Of a stretch of DNA of 64,000 bases, positions 8,545 through 20,000 are shown one piece after another (positions within the stretch are counted from its first letter, which is position 1; the number at the start of each line of letters is the position of its first letter). The DNA comes from Trochalopteron elliotii (taxonomy: Eukaryota; Chordata; Aves; Passeriformes; Leiothrichidae), in assembly GCA_024734555.1 (NCBI GenBank), contig JANPWX010000109.1, positions 773,269-837,268 of the forward strand, given 5' to 3'. The position numbers and the translations under genes are program-made. The notes beneath the pieces were generated by a model. The model saw only the letters and a list, made by a program, of their open reading frames with translations. It was not told the DNA's origin and ran no database searches.

Positions 8545-10764
8545 TTTCTTCTTCTTTTAACCTTTATTTAGAAACTAGAATATTCACCAAACTCTACAAA
8601 GTTTCTCTGTACAGGTCCCACCACGTGAAGAACAACACTGAGAGATGTCTGCACACAGCCCTGGCTCACTGTACACATTGCTACAGACAGCAAGAGCTGA
8701 CCCTGCATCCAGGATAAACGTACAGCCTAAAGTGCTGTACCTGACATAAATTATGGAGGTATCAATTTGGAAAGTGTTTCTGTTGTGTGCTGCCTAAGCC
8801 CAGTAGGTACCAAAAATGCCCTCAGGACTCTGCCCTGCTGCTCCAGGCACCCGGAGCATTGTACATCCAGTTTCACAGTATCACCACCAGCTGAGCATTG
8901 GGCAGCACTGGCTCTTTCTCTTCCTCCTCTTCAAATCTGCATCTCATCTCAGCAGGGCCGTTTTGAGAGTGGAGAGTGGTGTGGCTTGGCGTGTGGGTGC
9001 CCTTTTTGACTGATTTATGCCCTTTTTTAGTTTGTCTTTTAACCTAGGGAATATACTTGGAATAAATGAAACAGGCCAGTTTCCAAAATGCATTAAGAAA
9101 AAGAAAGGTGAAAAAAAAGGCACTGCACAGGGGGACCTTTGAGGTAGCAAAAACTTTTTTCTTTTAATGTCTGGCACCAGAGAGGGAGAGGGAGTAAGGG
9201 CATAATGTGCCCATGTTTTGCTGTGCGTGGTCAGGGCCATGGATGTGGCTGTGTGTGTCCACCCCCTGCAGGGACATCTGGCATGCCAGCACTGCACACA
9301 GGGACGTGTGTGTGCAGACCCTGTGCCTGGGAGCACATGTGTGAGCATGTGTGGCTTTGCACATTCCTGTGGCTTTGCTCATGCCTGCAGTCAGTGGCTG
9401 GAGAGCATCTATGGCCCATGTGTGGCCACATGTCTCTCTGTTGGGTGGTTTCCACCAAAGCAGCCAACCCAGGGCTCCCCTTGAGAGCTCGTGGCCCTTA
9501 CGGCCCAAAGAGAAAAGGCCTTGTCTTGTGACACCATTCCCTGTCATGCTCCTGCATGTCACCCTGTCAAATAAACACTGCAACAACCCTGAGAGAAGCA
9601 GACATGAGAAACACCAGCTTTCCTTCACTAAGTCCCCTTGGACCCTGCTCCTCATGGCAGAGCAGAACCAATGTCTCCAACATTGGGGCACTGCAGTTGC
9701 TGACAAACCAGGGCTGAACCCAAAGCAGCCACACACAGGGCCTTTGGGGCTGTTGTCCCCTGCAAGGCAAAGCCACGAGGGCACCTGTGCAGCACAGAGA
9801 GGGTCTCCCCACAGCACCCCCTAAGATGCTCAGGAAGTAGGGTGCCACAAGTGACAAATCCCTGGGGCACTCCAAGGGGGGCAACCAGTTTTCTCCACCA
9901 CTTCCTTGGCCACAGGCAAGGGCAGCTGGCCTAGTCTCTTTCCTGCCAGGAGGAACAAATCCCTGAGGAATTTCAGCTGCGTGCATTCCTCTGAGGACAC
10001 GAAGTAAGGCTGCAGAGGGGCTGGGGAACCAAGCACTTCCCAGGCTGGTGCTGGGAGCCACCACTGCCTGGAACCCTCTGACAGGGACAAGGATCCCAGT
10101 CCCCTGACTGCCAGGCTGAAACCCTAATGGGGACTCAGGGCTGATGAGGGCCAGCCTCAGAGAAGAGCCCCTTTCCCCAGCTGCATATGGGGACACAGAG
10201 GACTTTGGTGGGGGTGAACCCAGTGCACACAGGGTCAAAAACCAAATGGTACCAAAACCTTGCATGGAGGAGAAATTTGAGATAACAAATAAAATCCCAT
10301 GATTTTTGAGTCGGGAGGGGCCAATGCACTTGTAATTGGCTGAACTCCCTTGAAGCAGCTTCCCTGGATAGCCAGACCCTGAACATCTCCAAAAAATGCC
10401 AGTGCCACATCCCTCCCTGCCTCCCTCCATCCCTCCACTCATCATGCTGCTGTGGAGGAAGTACCTAAAGCAGAGCACAAACCTCTTTGCCCTCTCTCCA
10501 TTTTGTGCTAGACTTGTCGTGTTTTGTTGGGTTTTTTCTTTTTTTCAGCAACCCCCAACCCAGCTGGAGATATGTGAACCACAATACAGTACAGGAACAA
10601 ACAGTATCACAAACCCTGTCCATGAGCACAGTGTCTCTGCCCTCCTCACCCTGGAGGGCAGTGCCCCTGAAGGATTTGTGTGCCACCAGCAGAGGCTCAC
10701 CCCACCCCAGAGCAGGGATCAGTTTTCCCAGCTCCTACAGTCTCAGCTCTCCAGAGAGATGGAG
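8545..10764 (-). other. B3GNT7: Putative B3GNT7 3' UTR
   Basis: Downstream of the B3GNT7 stop, the first strong minus-strand AATAAA is TTTATT on the plus strand at 8563-8568, followed by A-rich sequence. This would give a UTR of about 2.2 kb. An earlier ATTAAA (plus TTTAAT, 9163-9168) would give a shorter form. Open frames on both strands here are chance. Confidence 0.45.
8563..8568 (-). terminator. B3GNT7: Candidate B3GNT7 poly(A) signal AATAAA
   Basis: On the minus strand the context is CTAAATAAAGG followed by an A/G-rich stretch. It is the best hexamer within 2.3 kb of the stop codon. Confidence 0.45.
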
Positions 10765-11968
10765 CTAAAGGACGTTGAGTTTTCTTGAGCATGTCAAGTT
10801 ACTGTGGACCAAGTCCCACATGCGGAGCAACTCTGGAGGCAGCAGTTTATGAACCACCAACATACTCCGGTAAAAACATGGCTCCTTGTTCATCTTGCTG
10901 TTCTTGTTTTTCACAATGCCAAAAGTTTTGAAGCCCTCGTGCCCAACAGGTGACACTCTAAGGACCTCCAAGCACATCCCTAGGAAGACATCATCGATGG
11001 GGTACAGCTCCAGTGTCTCTGAGGCCTTATGCAGCCTCTTGGCCAGGGCTCCATCCATGATGAAGCCTCCACCCCCTGCATAGGGTGGGTAGATGTTTTT
11101 GTTGTAGAGGGCACTGGGGATGTAGTACTTGTTCTCCTTCTTACGGATCGGCCTGGCCCTGCGGAGGACATCCCCCACAAAGAGGTCCTCTCCTTCCTTC
11201 TTGTCCTCCAGGAACTCCAGGATATTGCTGGGACTCACAAACACATCGTCATCGCCTTTGAAGATGAAGTGGACATTGTCACAGTAGATGTCAACCCACT
11301 TCAGGAAATGGACCTCTTTGAGGGTGAGGTTGAAGAAGCTGTCCAGGAAATCCCACTGCAGGATGTCCCCATAGATGTGGTTCTCATAATCTAGCAGCTT
11401 CTGGTGGTTGGCTCTCTCGTCCTCCTTGGATGCGGTGCCCAGCAAGAACAGCGTCCTGATCCTCTTGCCCTCCACCTCCTTCTCCTGGCCCCAGGTCCTC
11501 CGGATGGCTTCGCGGCGGTCGTGCTGCGTGATGATGGACTTGACCACGATGAGCAGGTAGACGTCCCCGCTGCACTTCTCTGGGTGGTTGATCAGCATGG
11601 GGAAGTAGCGGCAGTGCCGATAGAGCAGGAACTGCTGGAAGTTGCGCTCCAGCCCTTTGAACCAATCCACCTTGCTCAAGTTCTGGTTGGCTGAGCAGTT
11701 GGTAGTGGTGACATCCCAGGATTTTGTTTGCTTTGCCGTCATGCTCTCCTCCCTCACAGGAATTTTCTCCTTCTTGGAGAAAGTCTTCCAGAAAGTGCTG
11801 CCGATGGAGAAGATGTCCCTCTTATGTGATTTCAAGGGCTCTGAAGGGGGCAGGTCTTTCTGCTGCTGGCCCTGCATGAACTGGTTTGGGGCCATTCCGC
11901 GCTGCAGCACCGTCACTGTAATGATCAGCAAGAAGGAGAGACAAACTGTTTTGTAGATATTCTTCTTC
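10765..11968 (-). CDS. B3GNT7: B3GNT7 exon 2 (main coding exon)
   Basis: The exon carries 400 of the 404 residues and the stop codon. Its acceptor on the minus strand is TCTTCCCTTTAG followed by GAAGAAGAAT. The open frame continues 17 bases past the acceptor only to a TTG codon inside the pyrimidine tract, so there is no ATG start in this exon. That supports splicing from the upstream micro-coding exon. Confidence 0.95.
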
Positions 11969-14900
11969 CTAAAGGGAAGAGACAAGGAGTTAAGGAGAAG
12001 AAACTACAGGCTTCAAGAGGCTTGTCTGCAAAAGCACTTCCTTTTCATGGTCATGGGATGCTCATAATCTGTGTTCCATCACCTTTTGAGGAGCAGAAAC
12101 CTCGTGGGAAGAGCTGTGGGATGCCTCTATGCATACTCTTCCCAGCTGTATCCTGCTTGTGGGGTGGCCCTGGGACCACACTTCACTGTAGGGACAGGCA
12201 CAAGGTATGTGGGGGTGGCTGCAGTGTCATCTGATAACCCCAGTGCTAGGATCAGGGAAGGGTTCACAGGGAAGATGAAAATGGGCTGAGAGAGAGAAAG
12301 AAGTCAGGGTGGAGAGTTTCAGCAGGGCAGCTGTTTCAGAAGAAAGTTCCAAGGGAAGTCGCTGTTTCAGCCATCTGAAAATTGCAGTTTAGGACAAGAG
12401 CAAGAGGGAATTATATTTTCCACCGAAGCCTTAGCTCCATGAGAGACATACTATCCATGGCCTAGACTGGCATCACAGGTAACACAGCACTGAGAAACCA
12501 GAGCTGGAAAGACCACAAGAGTCAACATTGCTGTTTCATTTCAGAATGGCACATCAGGACAAAAAAATAAAAAGCCATTTGAGTCAAATTTCACAGTTCA
12601 GTGGGAAAAAGACATCCCTAAACCCTACAACCACTTTGGGAACCAGTATTCCTGGCGGCACTCCTGGGTATTTTGGCAGCTCTTGGGTCCTGTTGCTTCC
12701 TTTGTGGTGTTAAGGAGCAGCTGATGCAGGGCAGATTGGGTGGGCAGATTTTCCCAGCCTGTGACAAATCACGTGTCTGCATGTCCAGGGTGTGCAGGGT
12801 AGATAAACCCCAGTTCTTTCTGGGGCCATCCTGCTGCTTTCCTCTGCTGTAGACCTATTGCCCTGGGAAGCTGCTGGCTCATGGGACAAACCCTGGGTGG
12901 AGCTCATGACAGGCTTGAGCTGGATCCTCCTGAGGTCCTTGGGGCTGTGGGAAGGCTGCACTTGGAGATTACTGATGCGCAGTTCCTCTCCAACCTGCTT
13001 TTCCACAGAGCTAAGGGTGGGTTTCTGATCCCACTGCCACAGAGGAGGGGGACTGCCCTCTCTGCCCAGCTGCACAACAGAGCTCCTGAGTGCTCAGCTT
13101 TGCTCCACAGCTTGCACATCTGCACCAACACTCTCCTGCCTCAGTCCTGTGTGCTTCCACCACCTTGGGCCATCTCCCTTGTGCAGACGAGCACTGGGCA
13201 TGGGAGGATGGCAGCTGAGTTCCTCATCTCCACTCCCAACAGCTTCCCAATGGCAGCCTCATCTCTCTCTGCTCTCACAGAAGGTGCTTGGCAATCCCTG
13301 GATCCCTTCTTCCTGCCACTGGGTTGTGGAGCTAACAGAAACAGATGTAGCACTGGTCTCAGGACACTCCTGTGCCTGTCCTCTTAATGTCAGAAGCACA
13401 TCTCAGCCTAGGTGACACCACTGGGGACAGCCCTCAGCCCCCTGCTCCTGTCAGAGCCAGAAAGAACCAGAATCATCTCTAGTAGGCAGATGGCACCTTC
13501 ACTTCAGGACAGTCCAGAGAAGGAGCTTGGAGCTGAAACCTGAAACATTTAACCCAAGTATTTTCCAGATAGACAGAAAACCTCCCAAAAGCCATGAAAC
13601 TCTCCTAGACCCAGGGACTGGACTGTGATCAGAACCACCATGAAGCTGCTGGAGTTTTGGGCCTCAGGCTGCCCCACAACACATTCTTGGTGGGACACCC
13701 CATAGGTTATCAGATTCCCCAGGGCAGGAGACAACAGTGATCGAGGAATCCACTCACCCTGAAATGCAGGAATCCCAGACAGAAAACAGGAGCTTTCAGG
13801 AGCTCCTGTCTTTGGCTTCGCCCTGAAGCACAAAGAACTTTTGAGCCCAATGTTGTCATGGGAAAACTGTGATCACTAGTGTGGACTGTGGGAGCGAGTG
13901 TGGAAATAAGTAATTACGGGTAAATGGATAGATATTCCTCATCCGGTTTTATATGTGGCCACTCATCTGAGACTGATGAGGGAGCAGTTCTGATTAGATC
14001 TCACCATTCCCTTAACCCTCTCCAGCCCTGCCTGCACAGCTTTGAACTTATTCTTACAAACCCCTCAGTTCCAATACAACTTTGCTCCAAGCACAGCCAA
14101 GCAAGGTTTAAAACCTCTCATCCATACCTGGCACTGCTGCAGAAATAACCCCTGTCACCTCTGTATAGTAATTTCATTTGCATCAAGTCCATCCCATCCA
14201 GTCCTGTCCCACCACTTTCTTACACTCCCTGCCACTGAAGAACAACAAGCAATAAAATACCCAGCCTGAGGGATGCCTAAAGGTTCCCCAGAAGCCAAAG
14301 GGCAGGAAATTACTGATAAAAACTGTAAAAATTTGCATAGGTAGGGCTGTCACTAACTGGCACAGGTGGTCCCAGCCTTGACAGACTCTGCCTAACAGAG
14401 AGGAGCTGCACGGCTGCACTGACCCCCATTACTCTCCTTGAGTCCAGAGAGAAGGTTCTGACCCAGAGCTGAGGGGACAATTCCAGCTTTTATTAAGAGG
14501 TGGAGCATCGACTGACCTGGGTGGGTTTGTAGGTGAGGTGTTGCACAACTGCACAGAAACTTACTCCTCCTTCCTTCAGTGGACCCTGTTTCCCAGTTCT
14601 CACCTGTGTAATTCCTGCTTTGTTACAGGAATCTATTTGGGGTTTTTCCTACTGATCTGACTGCAAACCACGGGGTCTCACCAGGTCCGGCAGGAACCAG
14701 GAGCCCCAGAGCCACCTCTGCCCTGCAGAGACCCTGTCCCTGCACTGCCAGGAAAGCCATGGGGACTGGGAGAACCCTGAACCATAACTGCAGACAATTC
14801 CCATATCAAACCAAGAATCTGGGCGGCAAAAGAGCAACAGCTGTGCTTTTTTTTCAGATCATGAGTCTTTTTGCTCTGTGGTCTCCTCAGATGGGAAGTA

Positions 14901-16362
14901 CTTTAGGTACGGGAAAAGTAACTCCTGCTTTCTGGGAATGCTTTGGCAAGGGAGGTGCTTTGGGTTTGTTGCTATTGCAGAGAAGCCACCCTGCCAAGGC
15001 CCAGGACCCTTCTTTGGGGCACAGCTCCCAGTCAGTCCCTACAGAGTCCCCAAGAGCTGAGGACACCCAGCACTGCAGGGTCCAGCGGTGGCAGCCACAG
15101 GGGGGGCTCCCATCGGTGCCAGCCAGGTATGTCTGCCCCAGCTGCTGGTGTTGGTGACATCAAGAGAGCTTTGAAAAGCTCTTAACACGCTCCTCCTCTT
15201 CCCCTTTATTCACCAAGGAAAGTTCAAAAGCTTCCCCTGTGAGGTGGCTGCGCCACCAGGCAGTTAAACGTAAACTCCAAATTAGAGATGGCCAGTACCT
15301 CTTTCAGGTGTTGATGCTCGAGGGCAGATGAGGCCCCGGGAGAAAGGGGCTCTCTATCCCTATCCCGTCCATTTTGGACTCGCGTGAAAACCTCTTTGAT
15401 CCGCCAGCGCTATCTATGTGATAGGGTTTTTTTCTGGCCCCTCAATTAGACCCAGTCACTGGAGGCACCGCCAGTATAGAGTCCTGTCCGTTGGGATTGC
15501 CAAGGATTTGGAGAGGGGATCTTATAAAGGGGCAGATGTTGGGCAAGTAGCACCCAAATGTCCCCAGAAGAACCCTGTGCAATAGATGAGTGCAAGCACC
15601 AAGTGGGGCCGCAGCTCGCCATTGAGAGTGCCCGGAGACGCGTTCCCTCTTCATAAAAGTCGTCTGGTTTAAGTACAAGGTGGTAAAAACACGCTTCTGG
15701 GGGTGAGGTAAGAGCCGAAACCCCGGGTGTTGCCCCGGCGAGGGCATCTGCCCCCAAGCTGGCGCTGCGTGGGACAGGGACCCCAGCGGGCAGGGCTGGA
15801 GGCCCTGCTGTCCCCGACCCCACCACAGAAATCAGCTCTTTTCAGGGAAATGCTGGGAAAGGCACCCCCAGGGACTGGGGGGCACCAGCCGGCCGCCCCT
15901 GCCCGTTGTCCCCATCCTGCCTCCCGCCGGAGGTGCGGTGCCCGGGGATGGAGAGAAATTTGTGTCGGGACCGGACACCCAGAGAGCCTTCCCCGGGATA
16001 CAGCGGCCAGGGAGACCCCGCCTGGGAGCCCCGCAGAGCCGCGGTGGCGGGAAGGTCGCTCCTGGGATGGGAACAGACAGACAGGGGACAAATTACAAAC
16101 TCCGTCCTCAGTCGCTTCCCCATCCGCCCCACCAGAGCTGCCCTTCCCCGGCCAGCGAGCCCCGAGGCGACTCTCGAGAGGGACCCGGTGAGGAGGGGAC
16201 CTCGCAGTCCCCCGGCTCCGGGGAGAGAACGCAACGTCGGGACGGCGGTGCCGGGCAACGGGAGCGGAGGACACGGGACAGCGGAGCCAGGGATACCGGG
16301 ATTCGGTGCGGGAGCGGGGCTCGGGCTCCGCGCTCCCCGGAGATCACTCACCACTGGAACAT
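10765..16362 (-). CDS. B3GNT7: B3GNT7, beta-1,3-N-acetylglucosaminyltransferase 7 (two coding exons)
   Basis: This is a type II Golgi enzyme that adds beta-1,3-GlcNAc to galactose, acting in poly-N-acetyllactosamine and keratan sulfate chain elongation. Coding exons are 16352-16362 and 10765-11968 (minus), which join to 404 aa starting MFQWKKNIYK, compared with human MSLWKKTVYR. A signal anchor lies at about residues 12-27. The GT31 domain follows, with [12 protein letters not shown] (about 153-164), the metal-binding DDD in FKGDDDVFV (about 243-245), AGGGGF and [12 protein letters not shown]-glycosylation sequons are visible at NCS, NLS and two NLT sites. The C-terminus is [12 protein letters not shown]. 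Length and motif spacing equal the family. It is convergent with NCL and in tandem with ARMC9. Confidence 0.96.
11969..16351 (-). other. B3GNT7: B3GNT7 intron 1
   Basis: This is a 4.4-kb intron bounded by GTGAGT and TTTAG on the minus strand. No coding exon or recognisable transposable element is visible. The promoter-proximal end (about 15350-16350) is CpG-rich. Confidence 0.75.
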
Positions 16363-16650
16363 GCTGGGAGTGGGACGGGGCGGCCGCTCCGCTGCTGGCC
16401 GGGCTGCCCGCGGTCCGGGCGCTTCTCTCTGCGCTCTTCCTCCTCCTCTCCTTTTTTTTTTTTCCCCCCTACTTTTTCTCTTTTCCCTCCCCTCTCTCCG
16501 AGGTGGAGCCTAGAGATGGATGGCAGAGCAGGTAGGTTAACTCTTGCCCTGCCCCTCTGGCCCGTCCCCCCCGCTCGCCTCAGCAGACCGACACGTCCCC
16601 AGTGTTCGCAGGGCAAGGAGTTTAAGGGTGAGGTCCCACACGTCTCCCTG
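15700..16650. promoter_or_regulatory. B3GNT7: CpG island over B3GNT7 exon 1
   Basis: The sequence is strongly GC-rich with frequent CpG, and includes exon 1, its 5' UTR and promoter. A long T/C tract (16440-16500) lies just upstream of the start codon on the minus strand, reading as an A/G-rich leader. No TATA box is evident. Confidence 0.7.
16352..16362 (-). CDS. B3GNT7: B3GNT7 exon 1 coding part (MFQ and most of W)
   Basis: ATGTTCCAGTG is followed by the perfect donor GTGAGT. It supplies an ATG (A at -3) and leaves two bases that complete TGG with the first G of exon 2, exactly the MxxW-KK arrangement of the human protein. It lies inside a CpG-rich promoter region 4.4 kb upstream. The fit in phase, codon and location makes this start much likelier than any alternative. 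Confidence 0.85.
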
Positions 16651-17029
16651 AGGACTTTCCCCGCTGCTGGTGAGACACTCACCAGGATCTGGGAACTCGG
16701 GGGTGTCCTAGTCCGACTCCTCGTGTCTCTGCCCTCTCTGGGATGCATTAGCTCTGCCCCAGAGTCTTTAAAGCGCCTCCTGGGATCCCCACCTCTCCTG
16801 GGACCCATCCTTCCCCCACGACGCATATCGCATTCAGGTTCCACACCTTGTCAAGGGCCAATATTCTGCCCAGGACCCCAATCTCACCAGGCAGCCACCA
16901 GTCCTCTGTCCAGGACTCACACATTTTTCTGGGACTCACAGCTCACCTGGGGGTGTAGGGAGCTGCTGCAGCAGGAAGGTGTCTGCTCGGCATGCTGGGA
17001 CCTCTCATGGGTCAAATTTCCAATAGGAA

Positions 17030-17061
17030 AGGACACCTCACAGGCAGGTGAGGTGTCCTTC
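17030..17061. repeat. Perfect inverted repeat, 13-bp arms, 6-bp loop
   Basis: AAGGACACCTCAC (17030-17042) and GTGAGGTGTCCTT (17049-17061) are exact reverse complements around AGGCAG. Each arm contains AGGTGT/ACACCT, similar to a T-box half-site core. An E-box CAGGTG spans the loop edge. It could be a palindromic protein-binding site or chance. Confidence 0.8.
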
Positions 17062-20000
17062 CAAACAGTTCCTCAGCCCTGGTTCGGATAGAATTTCACC
17101 AGCATTCCTGCTACAGTCCCATCAGCATGGAACATCCCATTGTCCATTAAGCAGATTAAAGACCTTCCTTTCCTTTTAAATGTAACATTTCAGTTGCAGG
17201 TGTTTTTCAGCCATAAAAATCAGTCCCTGTAATATCTGATATCTCCCTTTTTTGTCACCCTCCCAATCCCACCAGCTGCTCATGTCCACCATGAAGCCAG
17301 GCTGGGAAGCCTGCAGGAAATTTGCAATATTTCCTTTCCTGTCCAGCAGAGATATCCCAGTCCCTTTCTGAACAGTTCCTCTGCATTTTTCATGAGTGAT
17401 GAGGGTCAGGGTCTCCTACAGCTCTCACAACCCCCTGGACACACTAAGCTTCTCATGGGAAAGGCTCTTCTTTCCAAGACTGGACATACAGAGGGACCCA
17501 CACAACCTCTGCTACTCAAAGAGCACCAAGAAAACTCCACGTCCAGCTCAGTTTGGGGAGGAAGATTGCATTGCTTTCTCCAGATCTGTTTCTCCTTATC
17601 TCATCTTATCGCTTGCTTTCCCAGGTGCCCTGCAGCTCTGTGTCCTGGGGGCTGTGAAAGATCCCCAGGAAACATTGCCCAAACAGGCTGCACCAGCTGT
17701 ACAGCATCCCATCTCCTTATCACCACCAGAAGTCCATACATACCTTCCCTGATTCCTTTTTAGCCTTTTCTCAGTGCCTATAGGAAAGTTTGTATTTGCT
17801 GCACGCATGGCCCCAAGAAAATCATGATCATGAGATTCACTGAGCATCAGCTTGATGGAACAGGCTGTAAGAAGGACCCACCTCATCCCTGCAGCACAAG
17901 GGATGGTAGGTGCATGCCAGCCCATGGCTGGGAATTCACCCCACTCTGCACAGAGGGGCTCACAGTGGAGGAGGACCCCACTGGACAATGGCCCTTGCAC
18001 AAACAGGCACGAAGGAATGTGAACAGGAAAGCCCTGAGAGCACAACAACCATTTAATCCTTGCAATTTGTCCTGGGGCCATGATGGGGACAGGGATGGCA
18101 GCATCCACTCCTGGGGAACTGCAGTAAATCCCAACCCACAGCCCCGGGGTGACTGCTGCCATTCCAGGGTACCCAGCAGCTGTGGGTGTGTGACAGTCTC
18201 TCGGGCTCTGTGGGTGACCTGGCACAGGGCTGGCTGTGCTGCAGCCTGAGGGCTGTGCTGCTCCTGTGAGGAAGTGGCACTGCTGTAGGGTAAGGAGGGC
18301 TCCTGGCAGCCTGGGGCAGGGAACTCTGCCAGCCCTGCTCCCAGTTTCCCACCTTCCTGACGGCTGCTTCTCTTGCAGGAAAGCAGTAGGGCTGCAAGTA
18401 CAGGACTTTCCAGATGATTCCATGCAGCTGTGGAGAGTTTGGGCCCAAATAACCCCCTACCTTCCCCTTTGTGGGAAAAAGATGCACACCCCAACTGCAT
18501 GAGAGCACTGCAGGCCTGGGGTGCAATGGCTGCACGAAGCTTTACCTCTGATAATCATCAAAGGCTTAAATCCTGTCAGGTCTGGGCTTCTGATGCCTGG
18601 GATAAACACAGTCCTGGGCATCCCTGGCACCACCAGCTCTGGTTTCAAGGATGAACCTGAAAATGAAGCAGAATTGTTTATGATTTTTTTTTTATCATTA
18701 CATAGAAAAGTTTAGGACAAAACTAAGTTTTCAGCTCTTCAGATTTGCCCTGGGAAAGCAGAAAAGCAGCAGGAAGAACAAAATCCATCTGAAAGCATAT
18801 TTCTTTAAAAAAGTCTTACTCCACACACATTGCCTCTTTCCAGCACCCAGCAAGAACAGGTTTCACATGAGCAGCCACAACCACTCTGCTGAGAATGAAA
18901 CATGAAAAAGAGAAACCTGAATATTTTTATTCACTTCAGCAGGCTCAGCCAGCAGCATATCCCTGCCATTGGTGCCCAGCCCTGCCTCCAGCAAAGCAGC
19001 TGAATCTGTAGTCCTGCCTCTTCTTCACTGCAGCACCCATCACCTGTATTTCTTAGGTCTGAGCCATTAGACTGAAATTTGGAGGCACCAGGTGCCTTTT
19101 TGGCACTGTGGGCAGAGCTGTGGATTTCTGGCTAAGTGCTCTTGGGTGGCAGGTGCTGCTTGGGCATGGAAAAGCCCAGTTCCTCTGCCTTGCACAACAC
19201 CAGTGACATTTGAGGTGTGCCAGGGCACTGCAGCCTGGGAGAGCTGGCAGGGCACCTGTGAGGAATAGCATTTGGACACGCTGTTGTTGCATTGGATGAG
19301 GATGCAGAAGGGAAGGCATTGCATGGATCTTCCTGGGTGACACCTGAGTGACAGCCAGGGTGACACCAGCTCCTGCTGGCAGCAGCCATCTCCATATCTG
19401 ATGGTTCCTGGGACCCATCTGGAGAGAGCCCAGTCTCCAGAGTGCCACACACTCACCCCACACCCCAGCATTATCCCAAGTGGTGGTACTGCTGGAGATG
19501 AGGAGGGGCAACCTGTGGGGACAACAAGGCTTTGGAGTTGGCATCAAACAGGGCTCCAGGACATTGTCTGGGTTAAGGGAAAGGGTGAGGACTGGGATGA
19601 TGCCCAAGTGGCTCATTTAGATGTTCTCAAAGTGAACCACAATGCTTTTTTTGTTTCAAGAATCCTCTTTTAATTTCAAAGTGAACCTGAACTAAAATGT
19701 TTCATTTAAAAATATAGTACAAAGAAAGAAGTGAGCTTTTTAAATGAAGTTTATGTAATCCCAGAAGACTGGCTAGTGGCAGATTGACCCAGCCAGTGTT
19801 TTCCCACTGATGGTTTGGAATTGGTTTCACTGGGGAAAGCTGCACTGGTTTCTTTGATATGGTTTTTTCTTTGGTGTGTGTGAGTGTTGTTTTCTGATTT
19901 ATTTTCATTCCAGCAAATTATACATACAGAAAAAACTCTCACTTCTTCTTCCAGGAACTCTCACACCTCCTGACCACTTGTGCCAACACTGTGGTCCCTG

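Noticed and set aside
9164..10478. Overlapping open frames of 200-300 aa on the minus strand downstream of B3GNT7
   Set aside because: They have low-complexity W/C/P-rich composition, no domains, and competing frames on both strands. They are best explained as GC-rich UTR or intergenic sequence.
11969..11985. Reading B3GNT7 as a single-exon 406-aa frame starting at 11985
   Set aside because: The first codon is TTG, not ATG, and the segment is a pyrimidine-rich splice acceptor. The spliced start at 16362 matches the family better.
15669..17091. Several 150-260 aa frames on both strands around 15.7-17.1 kb
   Set aside because: They fall in the B3GNT7 CpG island, where stop codons are rare by composition. 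They lack conserved motifs and are R/P/G-rich in all frames.
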